Positions 47,833 through 58,690 of a stretch of DNA of 64,000 nt are shown piece by piece. The notes beneath the pieces were generated by a model that did not search any database, was not told the origin of the DNA, and saw only the letters and a program-made list of their open reading frames with translations. The stretch is from Pantoea sp. SOD02 (lineage in GTDB: Bacteria; Pseudomonadota; Gammaproteobacteria; Enterobacterales; Enterobacteriaceae): NCBI RefSeq assembly GCF_024707505.1, contig NZ_CP102604.1:3286001-3350000 (forward strand), written 5' to 3'. How positions within the stretch are numbered: position 1 is the stretch's first letter; each line of letters begins with the position of its first letter. The translations under genes and the position numbers were made by a program.

Positions 47833-47852
47833 GGTCGCCATTAATGGCGACC
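47833..47852. repeat. REP palindrome lacking the GTAG head
   Basis: The stem GGTCGCCAT / ATGGCGACC is perfect, but the outer bases are CTGG, not CTAC, so the head is lost. Between the convergent argP and yggE genes. Confidence 0.65.
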
Positions 47853-47864
47853 TGGTAAACAGAC

Positions 47865-48593
47865 TTACGGCGTATTCGGTTTGATTTCGAACACCACATC
47901 CACCTGATCGTCAAAGTGAATGCTCTGCTGTTCGTAAGTTTGCTGCGCGGTGGTATCAGCAGGTGCAGCGGCGGCTTTATACATGCGCGCCATCGGCATC
48001 GGCTGGTAGTTCGCAACGTGATAGCGGATGCTGTAAACCGAACCTAACTTAGCGTTAAACCCTTCTGCCAGCGCATTGGCCTGCTGCGTAGCATTGGCGA
48101 TCGCCACTTTACGCGCCTTCTCTTTATAGCTGTCCGGATTTGCGACACCAAGTTCAACCGAACGAATTTCATTCAGGCCAGATTTTAACGCGCCATCCAG
48201 CAGCTCGTTCAGCTTGTCCAGCTGACGCAACGTTACCTGTACCTGACGCTCGGCACGATAGCCTTTCAGTACCGACTTACCTTCTTTGGTGTAATCGTAC
48301 TCTGGCTGCGTGCTGAGGTTTGCCGCATCAATATCTTTTTTCTCGATGCCGTTCTTTTGCAGGAAATCGAAATATTGCGCCACGCGGTCATCAGCTTGCT
48401 TTTTCGCTTCCGCCGCGTCTTTCGACGAAACACTCACCACAATAGCGAGCCTGGCGATATCAGGCGTGGCATCAACGCTTGCCTGTCCAGACGTCACCAC
48501 ATGCGGTCCATTCGGCAATTCGCCTGCCTGAACTAAACCGGACAGTGCGCCGGTGCTCATTACGGCGGCCAGCGCCAGTGCTTTCAGTTTCAC
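47865..48593 (-). CDS. yggE: SIMPL domain (DUF541) periplasmic protein YggE
   Basis: 242 aa. Signal peptide about 1-22 (VKLKALALAAVMSTGALSG), then the SIMPL fold (GELPNGPHVVTSGQASVDATPDIA onward). In E. coli it lowers oxidative stress. GTG at 48593 follows AAGGAGG at 7 nt, better than the upstream open frame. In E. coli it lies between argP and argO; here three genes separate it from argO. Confidence 0.93.
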   Translation of the reverse strand: MKLKALALAAVMSTGALSGLVQAGELPNGPHVVTSGQASVDATPDIARLAIVVSVSSKDAAEAKKQADDRVAQYFDFLQKNGIEKKDIDAANLSTQPEYDYTKEGKSVLKGYRAERQVQVTLRQLDKLNELLDGALKSGLNEIRSVELGVANPDSYKEKARKVAIANATQQANALAEGFNAKLGSVYSIRYHVANYQPMPMARMYKAAAAPADTTAQQTYEQQSIHFDDQVDVVFEIKPNTP

Positions 48594-48769
48594 GAAAGTC
48601 CTCCTTGAGGGATTCAATTTGCAGGTCGCCACTATGGCTAAACCCAAAACACATTACCATGCGTGATGCTCTGAGTTTTGATTCAGCAAAAAGTTCGGGC
48701 ACTCTGCTGTTTTAACCTCGCCGCGATCGCAAATTTAGCCGTACAGATTCGCCAAAAAAACACTTAAAC

Positions 48770-48786
48770 GTTTCTATTAAAGAAAC
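48770..48786. promoter_or_regulatory. inverted repeat upstream of MFS gene, candidate IclR-type operator
   Basis: GTTTCT and AGAAAC arms, 5-nt centre, 25 nt before the transporter ATG. The position is right for a local repressor site, and an IclR-family gene lies two genes away. No copy is found near the regulator. Confidence 0.3.
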
Positions 48787-48811
48787 ATCTCTGGGTTCGG
48801 GAGAGTTGCCA

Positions 48812-50119
48812 ATGACAGAACAGCCGCTTAGCCAAACTGCCGTCAGCGTTCGCGCTGGACGCACGCGCTTTCTGATGCTCGCTCTGGTGTTTATTAACAT
48901 CATTATCAATTACATGGATCGTACTAACCTGTCGGTTGCCGCTACGGCAATGGCGGGCGAACTGCGCTTCACGCCGATGGAGATGGGATTGATCTTCTCT
49001 GCTTTCGGCTGGATCTACGCCGCGCTGCAGATCCCCGGTGGCTTCCTCATTGATCGCCTTGGCGCACGCGTGGTCTATGGCGTCGGTTTATTTGCCTGGT
49101 CGCTGATCACTGCGCTGCATGCGCTTGCCAACAGCTTCGGCGCGCTGTTCGGTCTGCGGCTCGGCGTAGGTGCGTTCGAAGCGCCAGTGATGCCCTCCAA
49201 CAATCGCGTAATTTCCAGCTGGTTCCCGGAGCAAGAGCGCGCCAGTGCGATCGGTATTTACTCCTCAGCGCAGTTTGTTGGTCTCGCCTGCATGACGCCG
49301 CTGCTGTTTCATCTGCAGGATGCGTTTGGCTGGCGCGGGCTGTTTTTGATTACCGGAGTCGCGGGGATGATTTGGGCGCTGGTGTGGTATTGGCTCTACC
49401 GCGAGCCGAATCAGCATCAAGGCGTATCCGAAGCGGAGCTCAACTATCTGCGCGACAACGGTGCGCTGCTGGAGAGTCGGCAGAATACGCAGCAACCCAA
49501 AGCGCGCTGGAGTGATTTGGCGCAGATGTTCCGCAGTCGCAAGTTGGTCGGCATCTATATTGGCCAGTTTACCATTTCCGCCACCTTCTGGTTCTTCCTC
49601 ACCTGGTTCCCGACCTATCTGGTGGAGTATCGCCATATGGGCTTCATCAAAAGTGGATATGTGGCTTCGGTGCCCTACTTCGCCGCCTTCTGCGGTGTGC
49701 TGCTGGCCGGATTTGCCTCGGATCGCATGATACGTCGCGGCATTTCTGCCAGCGTGGCGCGCAAGCTGCCGGTGATCCTCGGTCTGTTCCTGACGCTGTT
49801 TATCCTTGGCGCCAACTACACCGATGATTCCACACTCATCATCCTGTTTATGTCGCTGGCGTTCTTTGGCAACGGTCTGGCGACCATTACGTGGGTTTTT
49901 GTCACGGCGCTGGCACCGCGCCATTTGATTGGTCTGGCGGGCGGCGTATTTAACTTTACCGGCGCGCTCTCCTCCATCGTGGTGCCGATTGCTATTGGTG
50001 CGTTAATCGATGGCGATAACTTCGCGCCAGCACTGGCATTTATCGCCGTGCTGGCCGCGATTGGCATCTGCAGTTATCTGTTTATTGTTGGGAAAATCGA
50101 TCATGTTAGCGCGGGGTGA
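48812..50119 (+). CDS. MFS transporter, ACS (anion:cation symporter) family
   Basis: 435 aa, 12 helices. INYMDRTNLSVAA after the first helix and the GGFLIDRLGARVVYG loop are hallmarks of hexuronate/galactonate/tartrate-type symporters. The ATG at 48812 follows GGGAGAG. It forms a cluster with the IclR regulator (convergent, ends overlapping by 14 nt) and the FAD oxidoreductase downstream. Expected role: uptake of a sugar acid or similar anion to be oxidised by the partner. Confidence 0.85.
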   Translation: MTEQPLSQTAVSVRAGRTRFLMLALVFINIIINYMDRTNLSVAATAMAGELRFTPMEMGLIFSAFGWIYAALQIPGGFLIDRLGARVVYGVGLFAWSLITALHALANSFGALFGLRLGVGAFEAPVMPSNNRVISSWFPEQERASAIGIYSSAQFVGLACMTPLLFHLQDAFGWRGLFLITGVAGMIWALVWYWLYREPNQHQGVSEAELNYLRDNGALLESRQNTQQPKARWSDLAQMFRSRKLVGIYIGQFTISATFWFFLTWFPTYLVEYRHMGFIKSGYVASVPYFAAFCGVLLAGFASDRMIRRGISASVARKLPVILGLFLTLFILGANYTDDSTLIILFMSLAFFGNGLATITWVFVTALAPRHLIGLAGGVFNFTGALSSIVVPIAIGALIDGDNFAPALAFIAVLAAIGICSYLFIVGKIDHVSAG

Positions 50120-50804
50120 TGACGGTTTGTGCCAGCGATTGCAGCTGTTGCAGCCGCTGCGCGAGATGCGCCTCATCATCCTGCCAGATTTTGGCGAACG
50201 CCAGCGACGCACGGTTGTTATCCATCGGCTGCGCCATGCTGATTTCACCGTCATCGCGATGCCAGATCAGATAACCATCAGCACGCTTACGCGCCAGCAG
50301 CGGCGCGATTTGCAGCCACTGTTCGTCGCTAAAACGCGGACGCAGCGCCTCATCACTCTCCGCCGCCAGCAACGACACGCCAATCACCGATTGCCATGCG
50401 GGCAGCATGCGGAAACCGGCCAGCGCCTGGCTGGCGTTGATGCGTTCACCGGGTTCCGAGTGCCAGATGTAGATCACCTGATCCTCCCACAGCACGCCCA
50501 GCGCCACCACGATATCGCGCGGCGCATGCAGTTCCAGCTGCGGCAACGCCTGCGCAAACAGCGAAGATCCGCGAATCGCCTGTGCCGCCAGCGCGTGAAT
50601 ACCGGGGCCGGGCAAATAGCGTCGATGCTCATCCTGCGTGGTCAGTCCAATCGATGCCATGGTCATCAGCAGTCGATTCACACGCGTGCTGTTCATCCCC
50701 ATCTGGCGCGCCAGTTCACGGCAACCCACGGCTTTATCACTGGAAACCAGATATTGCAGGCAGCGAATACCGTCAATCAGGCTTTGGTTGGGTTGAGAAG
50801 ACAT
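50106..50804 (-). CDS. IclR-family transcriptional regulator
   Basis: 232 aa. N-terminal winged helix (about 5-65, GCRELARQMGMNSTRVNRLLMTM) and a ligand-binding domain to the end. It is divergent from the FAD oxidoreductase gene (54 nt between starts) and convergent with the transporter. It is probably the local regulator of both. Confidence 0.85.
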   Translation of the reverse strand: MSSQPNQSLIDGIRCLQYLVSSDKAVGCRELARQMGMNSTRVNRLLMTMASIGLTTQDEHRRYLPGPGIHALAAQAIRGSSLFAQALPQLELHAPRDIVVALGVLWEDQVIYIWHSEPGERINASQALAGFRMLPAWQSVIGVSLLAAESDEALRPRFSDEQWLQIAPLLARKRADGYLIWHRDDGEISMAQPMDNNRASLAFAKIWQDDEAHLAQRLQQLQSLAQTVITPR

Positions 50805-50858
50805 AGATCACCTGCGGCGGGCAAAATCCAATCTTAGCCTTAGAGTCAGAGGAATGAA

Positions 50859-53120
50859 ATGATGCAGACTTTCTCTACGCAAAATGTGCGCGACTTTCCG
50901 CAACAACGGCTACAAGCGGAGTTAGTTATCGTCGGCGGTGGACTAGCAGGCGTGTGTGCCGCGCTCGCCGCCGCACGCGATGGCCTTGATGTAGTGCTGA
51001 TTCAGGATCGTCCGGTACTGGGCGGCAACGCTTCCAGCGAAGTGCGCTTGTGGGCCAACGGCGCTACCTCGCACATGGGCAATAACAATCGCTGGGCGCG
51101 CGAAGGCGGCATCATGGGCGAAATCATGGAGGAGAACCTGTGGCGCAACAAAGAGGGCAATCCGGTGCTGTTCGATATGGTGCTGCTGGACATGGTGCAG
51201 GCGCAGCCCGGCCTGACTTTGCTGCTTAATACGGTTGTTACCGATATCGAAAAATCTGGCCACCGCTTGCAGTCAGTGCAGGCATTCAATGCCATTAATC
51301 AAACGCGTTATCAGGTTTCGGCGTCACAGTTTATCGATGCCAGCGGCGATGGCGTGTTGGGCTATCTGGCCGGTGCGGCGCATCGCGTGGGCGCGGAATC
51401 TGTGGAGGAGTTTGGCGAGAAGATGGCGCCGGGCGAGAATTTTGGCCACAAGCTCGGGCATTCCATTTACTTCTACACCAAGCGTACAGCGCAACCGGTA
51501 CGCTTCGTTGCGCCCTCTTTCGCACTGAAAGAGATCACCGCCATTCCGCGCTATAAACGCCTGAGCTCAGAACTGAACGGCTGCGATTTATGGTGGCTGG
51601 AATGGGGCGGACGGCTCGATACCGTGCACGAGAGCGAAACCATCAAGTGGGAGCTGTGGAAAATTGTCTGGGGCGTGTGGGATTACATCAAAAACTCCGG
51701 CGAATTCCCCGATGCCGATAACCTCACCATCGAATGGGTTGGTCTGATTCCCGGCAAACGCGAGAGTCGGCGTTTTCTCGGCGATACCCTGCTTTGCCAG
51801 CAGGACATTATCGAACAGCGCGATCACTACGATGCGGTGGCGTATGGCGGCTGGTCGATTGATCTGCATCCGGCCGACGGCGTTTACAGCGAACACGATG
51901 GCTGTCGCCAGTTCCACAGCAAAGGCACTTACACCATTCCCTTCCGCGCGCTCTACAGCCAGTCGCTGGATAACCTGTTGTTAACCGGCCGACTGATCTC
52001 CGCTACGCACGTCGCCTTTGGCAGCGCTCGCGTTATGTGCACCTGTGGCGTGCTGGGAGAAGTGGTGGGTCGCGCGGCAGCGCTATGTCAGCAGCAGCAG
52101 ATCACGCCTGCCGAGCTAGCGCAGCCGGACCGCGTTGGCCAGCTACAGCAGCATCTGCTGCGTCAGGGTGCGTTTATTCCACGACATCCGTTGGCGAACC
52201 CCGTGCGTGATGCGCATGTCACGGTGAGCAGCACCTTACAACTGCGCGCCCTGGCCGCCGATGGAGGCTGGCAGCCGCTGAAATCCCGCTGCGCGTTGCT
52301 GCTGCCGCTCAAAGCGGGCGAACGTTTGCCAGCGATCAACGTGCAGCTACGCGCTGCAAATGCGCAGAAACTGCAGGTGTCTCTGCTCACCAGCGATAAT
52401 CAGGCGAATACTTGCGGCGATTGCCATCTGGCCACACAGAGCATCACGGTGAATCAACAAGGCACGTATCGGCTGAGCTTTGATTATCGAGCCGATTGCG
52501 ATCGCTATGTGTTTATCGCCTTTGAGGAGAACGCCGCGATTGAGGTTGCGCTGACCAGCCAGCGTTTGCCGGGCGTGATGATGGTCTTCAACAGTCTGAA
52601 TCCGCGCGTGGCGAAACGCACACGTCAGATTAACGATGGCGATTACGGCGTTGAGGAGTTTGATTTCTGGCTGCCGCGCCGTACTCCGCAGCAAATCCTG
52701 CTGGCATTTGCGCTGGAAACACCGCTGCAACTCTGGCACCGCGATTATCTGCTCAACGGCAAGCTACGCCCGGAACAGCACACCAATTGTTGGGTGCCAG
52801 CGCAGGATGATGCGCATCCCAACGCGTGCTGGCACTGGAACGAACCGCAGCGGGCAAAACAGATTACATTGCTGTTCGACAACGACTTCGATCATGCGAT
52901 GGAAACGGTGCAAATGGGCCATTCACTGGCGGTGACGCCGCACTGCACCACGCATTACCGTATATGGCTGGATGAGATACTCTTGGCTGAGGTGACGGAA
53001 AATCATCACTCGCTGTGTCATCACGCGGTGCCAGAAGGCGTGAGTTTTAGCCAGATTCGGCTGGAGTTGCTCGCCAGTGCGGGCGCGCTGCCCGCACTGT
53101 ACGGATTACATCTGCATTAG
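50859..53120 (+). CDS. FAD-dependent oxidoreductase with C-terminal lectin-like extension
   Basis: 753 aa. Residues about 20-430 form the FAD_oxidored fold: [41 protein letters not shown] binds FAD, and [15 protein letters not shown] and [23 protein letters not shown] complete the core. The rest (about 450-753) is rich in beta strands, with Cys/His/Trp-rich stretches, and is not a domain I recognise. Such enzymes usually accompany sugar or polysaccharide catabolism; the substrate is unknown. ATG at 50859 or 50862, both behind AGAGGA. The 3' end overlaps argO by 4 nt. Confidence 0.8.
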   Translation: MMQTFSTQNVRDFPQQRLQAELVIVGGGLAGVCAALAAARDGLDVVLIQDRPVLGGNASSEVRLWANGATSHMGNNNRWAREGGIMGEIMEENLWRNKEGNPVLFDMVLLDMVQAQPGLTLLLNTVVTDIEKSGHRLQSVQAFNAINQTRYQVSASQFIDASGDGVLGYLAGAAHRVGAESVEEFGEKMAPGENFGHKLGHSIYFYTKRTAQPVRFVAPSFALKEITAIPRYKRLSSELNGCDLWWLEWGGRLDTVHESETIKWELWKIVWGVWDYIKNSGEFPDADNLTIEWVGLIPGKRESRRFLGDTLLCQQDIIEQRDHYDAVAYGGWSIDLHPADGVYSEHDGCRQFHSKGTYTIPFRALYSQSLDNLLLTGRLISATHVAFGSARVMCTCGVLGEVVGRAAALCQQQQITPAELAQPDRVGQLQQHLLRQGAFIPRHPLANPVRDAHVTVSSTLQLRALAADGGWQPLKSRCALLLPLKAGERLPAINVQLRAANAQKLQVSLLTSDNQANTCGDCHLATQSITVNQQGTYRLSFDYRADCDRYVFIAFEENAAIEVALTSQRLPGVMMVFNSLNPRVAKRTRQINDGDYGVEEFDFWLPRRTPQQILLAFALETPLQLWHRDYLLNGKLRPEQHTNCWVPAQDDAHPNACWHWNEPQRAKQITLLFDNDFDHAMETVQMGHSLAVTPHCTTHYRIWLDEILLAEVTENHHSLCHHAVPEGVSFSQIRLELLASAGALPALYGLHLH

Positions 53121-53740
53121 AGAGCGGCAATGCCCTGACGCGCCAGCTGAATGGCGATAAACCACATCACGCCGCCGACCAGCAGATTGATAATGCGCTG
53201 CGCCCGCACGGTGCGCAGCCGTGGCGACAGCCACGCCGCCAGCAACGCCAGGCCGAAGAACCAGATGATTGATGCACTCACGGTGCCAAATGCAAACCAG
53301 CGACGCGCATCTTCAGAGGGAAGCTGGCTACCGAGGCTGCCGAGCACCACAAAGGTGTCGAGATAGACATGCGGATTGAGCCAGGTGACCGCCAGGATGG
53401 TAGCGATAATGCGCCAGCGCCCTTGTTTCAGCTCTGCGTCAGATGCCAGTGAAACATCGCCTTTCCACGCGCAGCGCAGCGCGCCCCAGCCGTACCACAG
53501 CAGAAATGCCACGCCCGCCCAGGTGATCAGCATCAATAAGATCGGCGATTGATTCAACAACGCGCTGCCGCCAAAAATCCCACCGCAGATCAGCGCAATA
53601 TCGCTGACGGTACACAGCGATGCGGTCATCAAATGGTAGTGGCGTTTGATGCCCTGATTCATCACGAAAGCATTTTGCGGCCCTAGCGGCAGAATCAGCG
53701 CAGCACCAAGAGCAAGCCCTTGTAAATAAACAGATAACAC
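53117..53740 (-). CDS. argO: arginine exporter ArgO (LysE family)
   Basis: 207 aa, six helices. [22 protein letters not shown] and [22 protein letters not shown] are the family signatures. It exports L-arginine and is activated by ArgP. The start is GTG at 53740. Its gene ends against the FAD oxidoreductase gene, an insertion relative to E. coli. Confidence 0.95.
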   Translation of the reverse strand: MLSVYLQGLALGAALILPLGPQNAFVMNQGIKRHYHLMTASLCTVSDIALICGGIFGGSALLNQSPILLMLITWAGVAFLLWYGWGALRCAWKGDVSLASDAELKQGRWRIIATILAVTWLNPHVYLDTFVVLGSLGSQLPSEDARRWFAFGTVSASIIWFFGLALLAAWLSPRLRTVRAQRIINLLVGGVMWFIAIQLARQGIAAL

Positions 53741-53836
53741 GGAAATAGTCCTAAAGAATGGGGAGATGCGATGCAGTATAGTGACGCGAGGATATTAGAG
53801 GAAATTGAAAGATTTAATCGGTCATTAGAATAAGTA

Positions 53837-53862
53837 ATAAAAAGGCACCCGTAGGTGCCTTT
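53837..53862 (-). terminator. terminator of mscS
   Basis: Stem AAAGGCACC / GGTGCCTTT, loop of four, T-rich tail on the minus strand, 5 nt past the mscS stop. Confidence 0.85.
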
Positions 53863-53867
53863 CTCAG

Positions 53868-54743
53868 TTATTCGCTGCGTGCGGGCTGTTGCTGCTCGCT
53901 CTTCACCTGATGCAGATGCACATCCATCTGCGGATAAGGAATGCCGATGCCGTTCGCGTCCAGCGTACGCTTGAAGTTCTTCATCAGATCCCAATAGACG
54001 TTTTGCAGGTCGCTGCTTTTGCTCCAGCAACGCACCACAAAGTTGAGCGATGACGCGGCCAGTTCATTCAGGCCGATTTGGATACCCAAATCTTTCAGCA
54101 CACGCTCATCCGCTTCAACCACTTCACGGAAAAGTGCAATTACCTGATCAACATCCGCATCGTAAGCGACGCCAATAATGAATTCGTTGCGGCGGATCGG
54201 TTCACGCGAATAGTTAATGATATTACCCGCGATGATTTTACCGTTTGGAACCACGACGATTTTGCCATCGGCCGTTTTCAAAGTGGTGGAGAAGATCTGC
54301 ACGTTTTGTACCGTGCCCATTACGCCGCCGAGATCAACAAACTCACCGGTTTTGAACGGACGGAAGGTCACCAGCAATACGCCTGCAGCCAGGTTGGACA
54401 GGGAACCTTGCAGCGCCAAACCCACAGCCAAACCGGCAGCACCCAGCACGGCGATAACGGAAGCGGTTTGCACCCCAACGCGTCCCAGTGCAGCAATGAT
54501 GGTAAAAGCGATAATACCGTAGCGCACCATTGCAGAGAGGAAATCTGCCACTGTCGCATCAATGTGACGCGCCAGCAGAACGCGGTTAATCGCATTGGAG
54601 ATAATGCGGGCGATGAACATACCAATGATGATGGTAACAATCGCCGCCACAATATTTACCGCATAGCTCAGGATCAGTTCCTGATTACGTACCAGCCATC
54701 CGCCAGCATTGTTAATGCCATCAACGACATTTAAGTCTTCCAT
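53868..54743 (-). CDS. mscS: small-conductance mechanosensitive channel MscS
   Basis: 291 aa (E. coli 286). Three helices; the pore-lining TM3 reads [31 protein letters not shown] at about 90-120, rich in Ala and Gly. Then the beta domain and alpha-beta cage. Opens under hypo-osmotic shock. Next to fbaA, as in E. coli. Confidence 0.96.
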   Translation of the reverse strand: MEDLNVVDGINNAGGWLVRNQELILSYAVNIVAAIVTIIIGMFIARIISNAINRVLLARHIDATVADFLSAMVRYGIIAFTIIAALGRVGVQTASVIAVLGAAGLAVGLALQGSLSNLAAGVLLVTFRPFKTGEFVDLGGVMGTVQNVQIFSTTLKTADGKIVVVPNGKIIAGNIINYSREPIRRNEFIIGVAYDADVDQVIALFREVVEADERVLKDLGIQIGLNELAASSLNFVVRCWSKSSDLQNVYWDLMKNFKRTLDANGIGIPYPQMDVHLHQVKSEQQQPARSE

Positions 54744-54888
54744 TTGTTAGCCCTGTTGTTGAGTTTCCCGCAGGAAATTGCCAAAAACTGCCAGATTGAC
54801 TCCGACACTCCGCATACAAGGGTAAACAAAAATAGGGCGAAGCGCCAAAAATGGCCTTAAATTACGGGACTTTCCAGACCAGGCGCAT

Positions 54889-54918
54889 AAAAAAAGGCCC
54901 TTACGGGCCTTTTTTGTA
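54889..54918 (-). terminator. terminator of fbaA
   Basis: Minus strand AAGGCCC / GGGCCTT stem flanked by T and A runs, 14-40 nt past the fbaA stop. Closes the epd-pgk-fbaA operon. Confidence 0.85.
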
Positions 54919-54931
54919 CTGTAAGGAAAAA

Positions 54932-56011
54932 TTACAGTACGTCGACAGCGTTAAGCTCTTTGAAAGCCTGCTCCAGGCGAACAACCATTGAAGCCTGAGC
55001 AGAACGCAGCCACACGCGTGGATCGTAGTATTTCTTGTTCGGGCTATCTACGCCAGTCGGGTTACCCAACTGAGCTTGCAGATAGTCTTCGTTCTTTTTG
55101 TAGTACTGCAGAATACCGTCCCATGTTGCCCATTGGGTGTCGGTATCGATGTTCATCTTGATCACGCCGTAGCCGATAGACTCTTCGATTTCTGCAGCAG
55201 AAGAACCTGAACCACCGTGGAACACGAAGTCCAGCGCGTTGTGCGGCAGATTGTGTTTCTTGGTCACGTATTCCTGAGAATCACGCAGGATGGTTGGAGT
55301 CAGTTTCACGTTGCCTGGCTTGTACACGCCGTGCACGTTGCCGAATGAAGCAGCGATGGTGAAACGTGGGCTGATTTTGCTCAGCTCGGTGTAAGCGTAA
55401 TCAACGTCTTCTGGCTGAGTGTACAGAGCAGAAGCGTCCATGTGGCTGTTGTCCACGCCGTCTTCTTCGCCACCGGTGCAACCCAGTTCGATTTCCAGCG
55501 TCATATCCAGCTTGGCCATGCGCGCCAGATACTTAGCAGAGATCTCGATGTTCTCTTCCAGTGACTCTTCAGACAGGTCGATCATGTGAGAAGAGAACAG
55601 CGGCTTACCGGTTTTCTTGAAGTGCTCTTCGCCCGCGTCCAGCAGACCGTCGATCCACGGCAGCAGTTTCTTGGCGCAGTGGTCGGTGTGCAGGATGACT
55701 GGCACGCCATACTGTTCAGCCATCAGATGCACATGGTATGCACCCGCGATAGCGCCGAAGATAGCCGCGCCCTGAGGCTTGTCGGTTTTGAAACCTTTAC
55801 CGGCGATGAAGGCAGCACCACCATTGGAGAACTGAACGATGACCGGCGCTTTCACTTTGGCCGCAGCTTCCAATACCGCGTTGATAGAGTCCGTGCCGAC
55901 GCAGTTAACTGCTGGCAGAGCGAATTTGTTCTCTTTCGCTACCTGGAAAATTTTCTGAACGTCGTCACCAGTGACAACGCCGGGTTTTACGAAATCAAAA
56001 ATTTTAGACAT
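54932..56011 (-). CDS. fbaA: fructose-bisphosphate aldolase, class II
   Basis: 359 aa Zn enzyme of glycolysis. VILHTDHCAKKLLPWIDG carries metal His and catalytic Asp; FVFHGGSGSSAAEI and NIDTDTQW hold the substrate. E. coli length. 104 nt after pgk. Confidence 0.97.
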   Translation of the reverse strand: MSKIFDFVKPGVVTGDDVQKIFQVAKENKFALPAVNCVGTDSINAVLEAAAKVKAPVIVQFSNGGAAFIAGKGFKTDKPQGAAIFGAIAGAYHVHLMAEQYGVPVILHTDHCAKKLLPWIDGLLDAGEEHFKKTGKPLFSSHMIDLSEESLEENIEISAKYLARMAKLDMTLEIELGCTGGEEDGVDNSHMDASALYTQPEDVDYAYTELSKISPRFTIAASFGNVHGVYKPGNVKLTPTILRDSQEYVTKKHNLPHNALDFVFHGGSGSSAAEIEESIGYGVIKMNIDTDTQWATWDGILQYYKKNEDYLQAQLGNPTGVDSPNKKYYDPRVWLRSAQASMVVRLEQAFKELNAVDVL

Positions 56012-56115
56012 GTTTGTGTCCCGTTTCGTTACCGTTCATCCCCGAAGGGATTGCGATTTGATTGCCCCATAAAGGGCTAGCCTTCAGGCGACGCCAAAGC
56101 GCCGCCCCCAAAGAG

Positions 56116-57279
56116 TTACTGCTTGGCGCGCTCTTCCAGCATAGCAACTGCTGGCAGTTTTTTGCCTTCCACGAACTCGAGGAATGCGCCGCCGCCGGTA
56201 GAGATATAAGAGATCTTATCTTCGATACCGAACAGGTCGATTGCAGCCAGCGTATCGCCGCCACCTGCCACTGAGAACGCATCGCTATCAGCGATAGCAT
56301 TCGCCACGATTTCGGTGCCTTTACGGAAGTTCGGGAACTCGAACACGCCAACCGGGCCGTTCCACAGAATGGTTTTCGCGCCTTTCAGAATCGCGGCCAT
56401 TGCCTGTGCAGTTTCGTCGCCGAAGTCCATAATCTCTTCGTTATCCGCTACTTCGGAAACCTTTTTCACGGTTGCCGGCGCAGTTTCAGAGAATTCCGTG
56501 CCTACGCGAGAATCGGTAGGAACCGGGATGCCATGCTCGTCACGCAGTTTTTTCGCTGCTTCAACGAAGTCTGGCTCGTACAGTGATTTACCGACGTTGT
56601 TTTCGATAGCCACGAAGGTATTCGCGATACCGCCGCCCACAATCACGGTGTCAGCAATTTTCACCAGCGACTGCAGCACATCAAATTTGGTCGACACTTT
56701 AGAACCGCCAACCACAGCAACCAGCGGACGCTCTGGGTTGCTCATTACTTTGCCCAGCGCTTCCAGCTCAGCTGACAGCAGCGGACCGGCACAGGCGATT
56801 GGTGCAAACTTGCCCACGCCGTGGGTAGAAGCCTGTGCGCGGTGCGCAGTACCGAACGCATCCATCACAAACACGTCGCACAGCGCGGCATATTTCTTCG
56901 ACAGGCCTTCTTCGTCTTTTTTCTCGCCTTTGTTAAAGCGTACGTTTTCCAGCACAACCAATTCGCCAGCGCCGACTTCAACGCCGTCGAGGTAATCTTT
57001 TGCCAGGGTAACGTTGGTGCCGTTCAGTTTTTCTTTCAGGTAGTTAACAACCGGCAGCAGGGAGAACTCTTCGTTGTATTCACCTTCGGTCGGACGACCC
57101 AGGTGAGAGGTAACCATCACTTTCGCGCCCTGTTTCAACGCCGCTTCGATGGTAGGCAGAGAAGCACGAATACGTGCATCTGACGTCACTTTCCCTTCTT
57201 TCACTGGCACGTTGAGATCGGCACGGATCAGAACGCGTTTACCAGCAAGATCCAGATCGGTCATCTTAATTACAGACAT
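56116..57279 (-). CDS. pgk: phosphoglycerate kinase
   Basis: 387 aa, E. coli length. [23 protein letters not shown] and the C-terminal GGGDTLAA loop for nucleotide binding are present. Cytoplasmic ATP-forming step of glycolysis. 51 nt after epd; RBS GAGGG. Confidence 0.97.
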   Translation of the reverse strand: MSVIKMTDLDLAGKRVLIRADLNVPVKEGKVTSDARIRASLPTIEAALKQGAKVMVTSHLGRPTEGEYNEEFSLLPVVNYLKEKLNGTNVTLAKDYLDGVEVGAGELVVLENVRFNKGEKKDEEGLSKKYAALCDVFVMDAFGTAHRAQASTHGVGKFAPIACAGPLLSAELEALGKVMSNPERPLVAVVGGSKVSTKFDVLQSLVKIADTVIVGGGIANTFVAIENNVGKSLYEPDFVEAAKKLRDEHGIPVPTDSRVGTEFSETAPATVKKVSEVADNEEIMDFGDETAQAMAAILKGAKTILWNGPVGVFEFPNFRKGTEIVANAIADSDAFSVAGGGDTLAAIDLFGIEDKISYISTGGGAFLEFVEGKKLPAVAMLEERAKQ

Positions 57280-57330
57280 GGTGAACCCTCTCGTTGATTC
57301 TCATAAGTTTTGCCAGACGCAGTCCGCGTC

Positions 57331-58350
57331 TTACCTGAAACCGCTTGCGGCCATTGCTAACGTGGTGTCGATCATGCGGTTAGCAAAGCCCCATTCGTTG
57401 TCACACCAAACCAGCGTTTTGATAAGGTGATGACCACTGACCCGCGTTTGCGTGCCATCGACTATGGCACTGTGCGGATCATGGTTAAAATCTACTGAGA
57501 CTAACGGTAATTCCGTATAGTCAACTATACCACGAAACGCCCCTTCTGACGCGTTTTGCAGCAACGCGTTGACCTCACACGCCTTCACCGCTTCGCGCAC
57601 CGACACGCTCAAATCAATGGCTGTCACGTTGATGGTGGGCACGCGCACCGCAATCGCCTCAAAGCGATCGTTAAATTTCGGAAAAATACGGGTAATGCCA
57701 GCAGCAAGACGCGTATCTACCGGAATGATCGATTGGCTGGCGGCGCGGGTACGACGCAGATCGCTGTGATAGGCGTCAATCACCTGCTGATCGTGCATCG
57801 CCGAGTGAATGGTGGTCACGGTGCCCGACTCAATGCCAAAGGCGTCATCCAGCAACTTGATCACCGGAATAATGCAGTTGGTGGTGCAGGATGCGTTGGA
57901 GACAATGCGGTCAGTTTGTTTAAGAGCTTGTTCGTTAACACCAAATACGACTGTGGCATCGAGATCGTTACCGCCCGGATGCGAGAACAACACTTTCTTC
58001 GCACCTGCTGCCAGATGGGCTTCGCCATCAGCGCGGCTGCCGTACACGCCGGTGCAATCCAGCACGATATCTACATTCAGTTCGCGCCACGGCAGTACAT
58101 CAATTTCCGCCTGATGCAGGATGCGAATGGTGTCGTCGCCAACAAACAGCTGATCGCGCTCCTGGCGCACATCAAAGGCAAAACGGCCGTGGCTGGTGTC
58201 GTACTTCAGCAGATGCGCCATCCCGGCGGCGTCGGCCAGCTCGTTAATGGCGACCACGGTGATCTCAGCCCGGCGACCGGTTTCATAAAGAGCGCGCAAC
58301 ACGTTACGCCCGATACGACCAAAACCATTTATTGCTACGCGAACGGTCAT
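57331..58350 (-). CDS. epd: erythrose-4-phosphate dehydrogenase
   Basis: 339 aa GAPDH paralogue, first step of pyridoxal phosphate synthesis. [19 protein letters not shown] binds [16 protein letters not shown] has the active Cys, and [23 protein letters not shown] is the Epd-specific form of the GAPDH loop. Start ATG at 58350 (GAAGG upstream) instead of 58368. First gene of epd-pgk-fbaA; two Cra operators lie upstream. Confidence 0.95.
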   Translation of the reverse strand: MTVRVAINGFGRIGRNVLRALYETGRRAEITVVAINELADAAGMAHLLKYDTSHGRFAFDVRQERDQLFVGDDTIRILHQAEIDVLPWRELNVDIVLDCTGVYGSRADGEAHLAAGAKKVLFSHPGGNDLDATVVFGVNEQALKQTDRIVSNASCTTNCIIPVIKLLDDAFGIESGTVTTIHSAMHDQQVIDAYHSDLRRTRAASQSIIPVDTRLAAGITRIFPKFNDRFEAIAVRVPTINVTAIDLSVSVREAVKACEVNALLQNASEGAFRGIVDYTELPLVSVDFNHDPHSAIVDGTQTRVSGHHLIKTLVWCDNEWGFANRMIDTTLAMAASGFR

Positions 58351-58466
58351 TTCTACCTTCAACAACACCCGAAAAAACGTGCCGATTAGCCTGAGCGTTT
58401 CACACCGTTTTGTACAGGGAATTATTGCTTGCCCGCACCGGCAAGATGCACGTTCTCGCTCGCAAC

Positions 58467-58478
58467 TGAAACGGTTCA
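58467..58478. promoter_or_regulatory. Cra (FruR) operator 1, upstream of epd
   Basis: TGAAACGGTTCA, close to the Cra consensus TGAAWCGWTTCA. 117 nt before the epd start. Cra control of epd-pgk is known in E. coli. Confidence 0.75.
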
Positions 58479-58590
58479 GCTAGAGTAATGCAAGAGAGGA
58501 ATAACGGGAATGATTGCGATCAAGTGAGTGGCGGAATATTGGATCTACGTCACAAATTTTGCACTGCGGGATTATTACTGCAGGAATAAT

Positions 58591-58602
58591 TGAACCGTTT
58601 CA
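58591..58602. promoter_or_regulatory. Cra (FruR) operator 2, upstream of epd
   Basis: TGAACCGTTTCA, the exact reverse complement of operator 1, 124 nt further upstream. An inverted pair may allow looping between two Cra tetramers. Confidence 0.7.
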
Positions 58603-58622
58603 GGTTGGAGGTGATGAAACAA

Positions 58623-58650
58623 TAAGGGCGCCCCGGTTGGGACGCCCTTT
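58623..58650 (-). terminator. terminator of tktA
   Basis: Minus strand GGGCGTCCC / GGGGCGCCC stem (one wobble) followed by TTATTGTTT, about 45 nt past the tktA stop. Confidence 0.75.
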
Positions 58651-58661
58651 ATACCCGCTGT

Positions 58662-58685
58662 GTAGGGTCGCCATTTATGGCGACC
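58662..58685 (+). repeat. REP palindrome
   Basis: GTAG head, common stem with loop TT. Lies at the 3' end of tktA, between its stop and terminator. Confidence 0.85.
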
Positions 58686-58690
58686 TCAAA

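Larger units (their letters stand above)
58351..58690. other. epd promoter region and tktA downstream region
   Basis: 340 bp without a gene. It contains two Cra-type operators (58467-58478 and 58591-58602), the tktA terminator at about 58626-58647 and a REP at 58662-58685. Confidence 0.6.
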
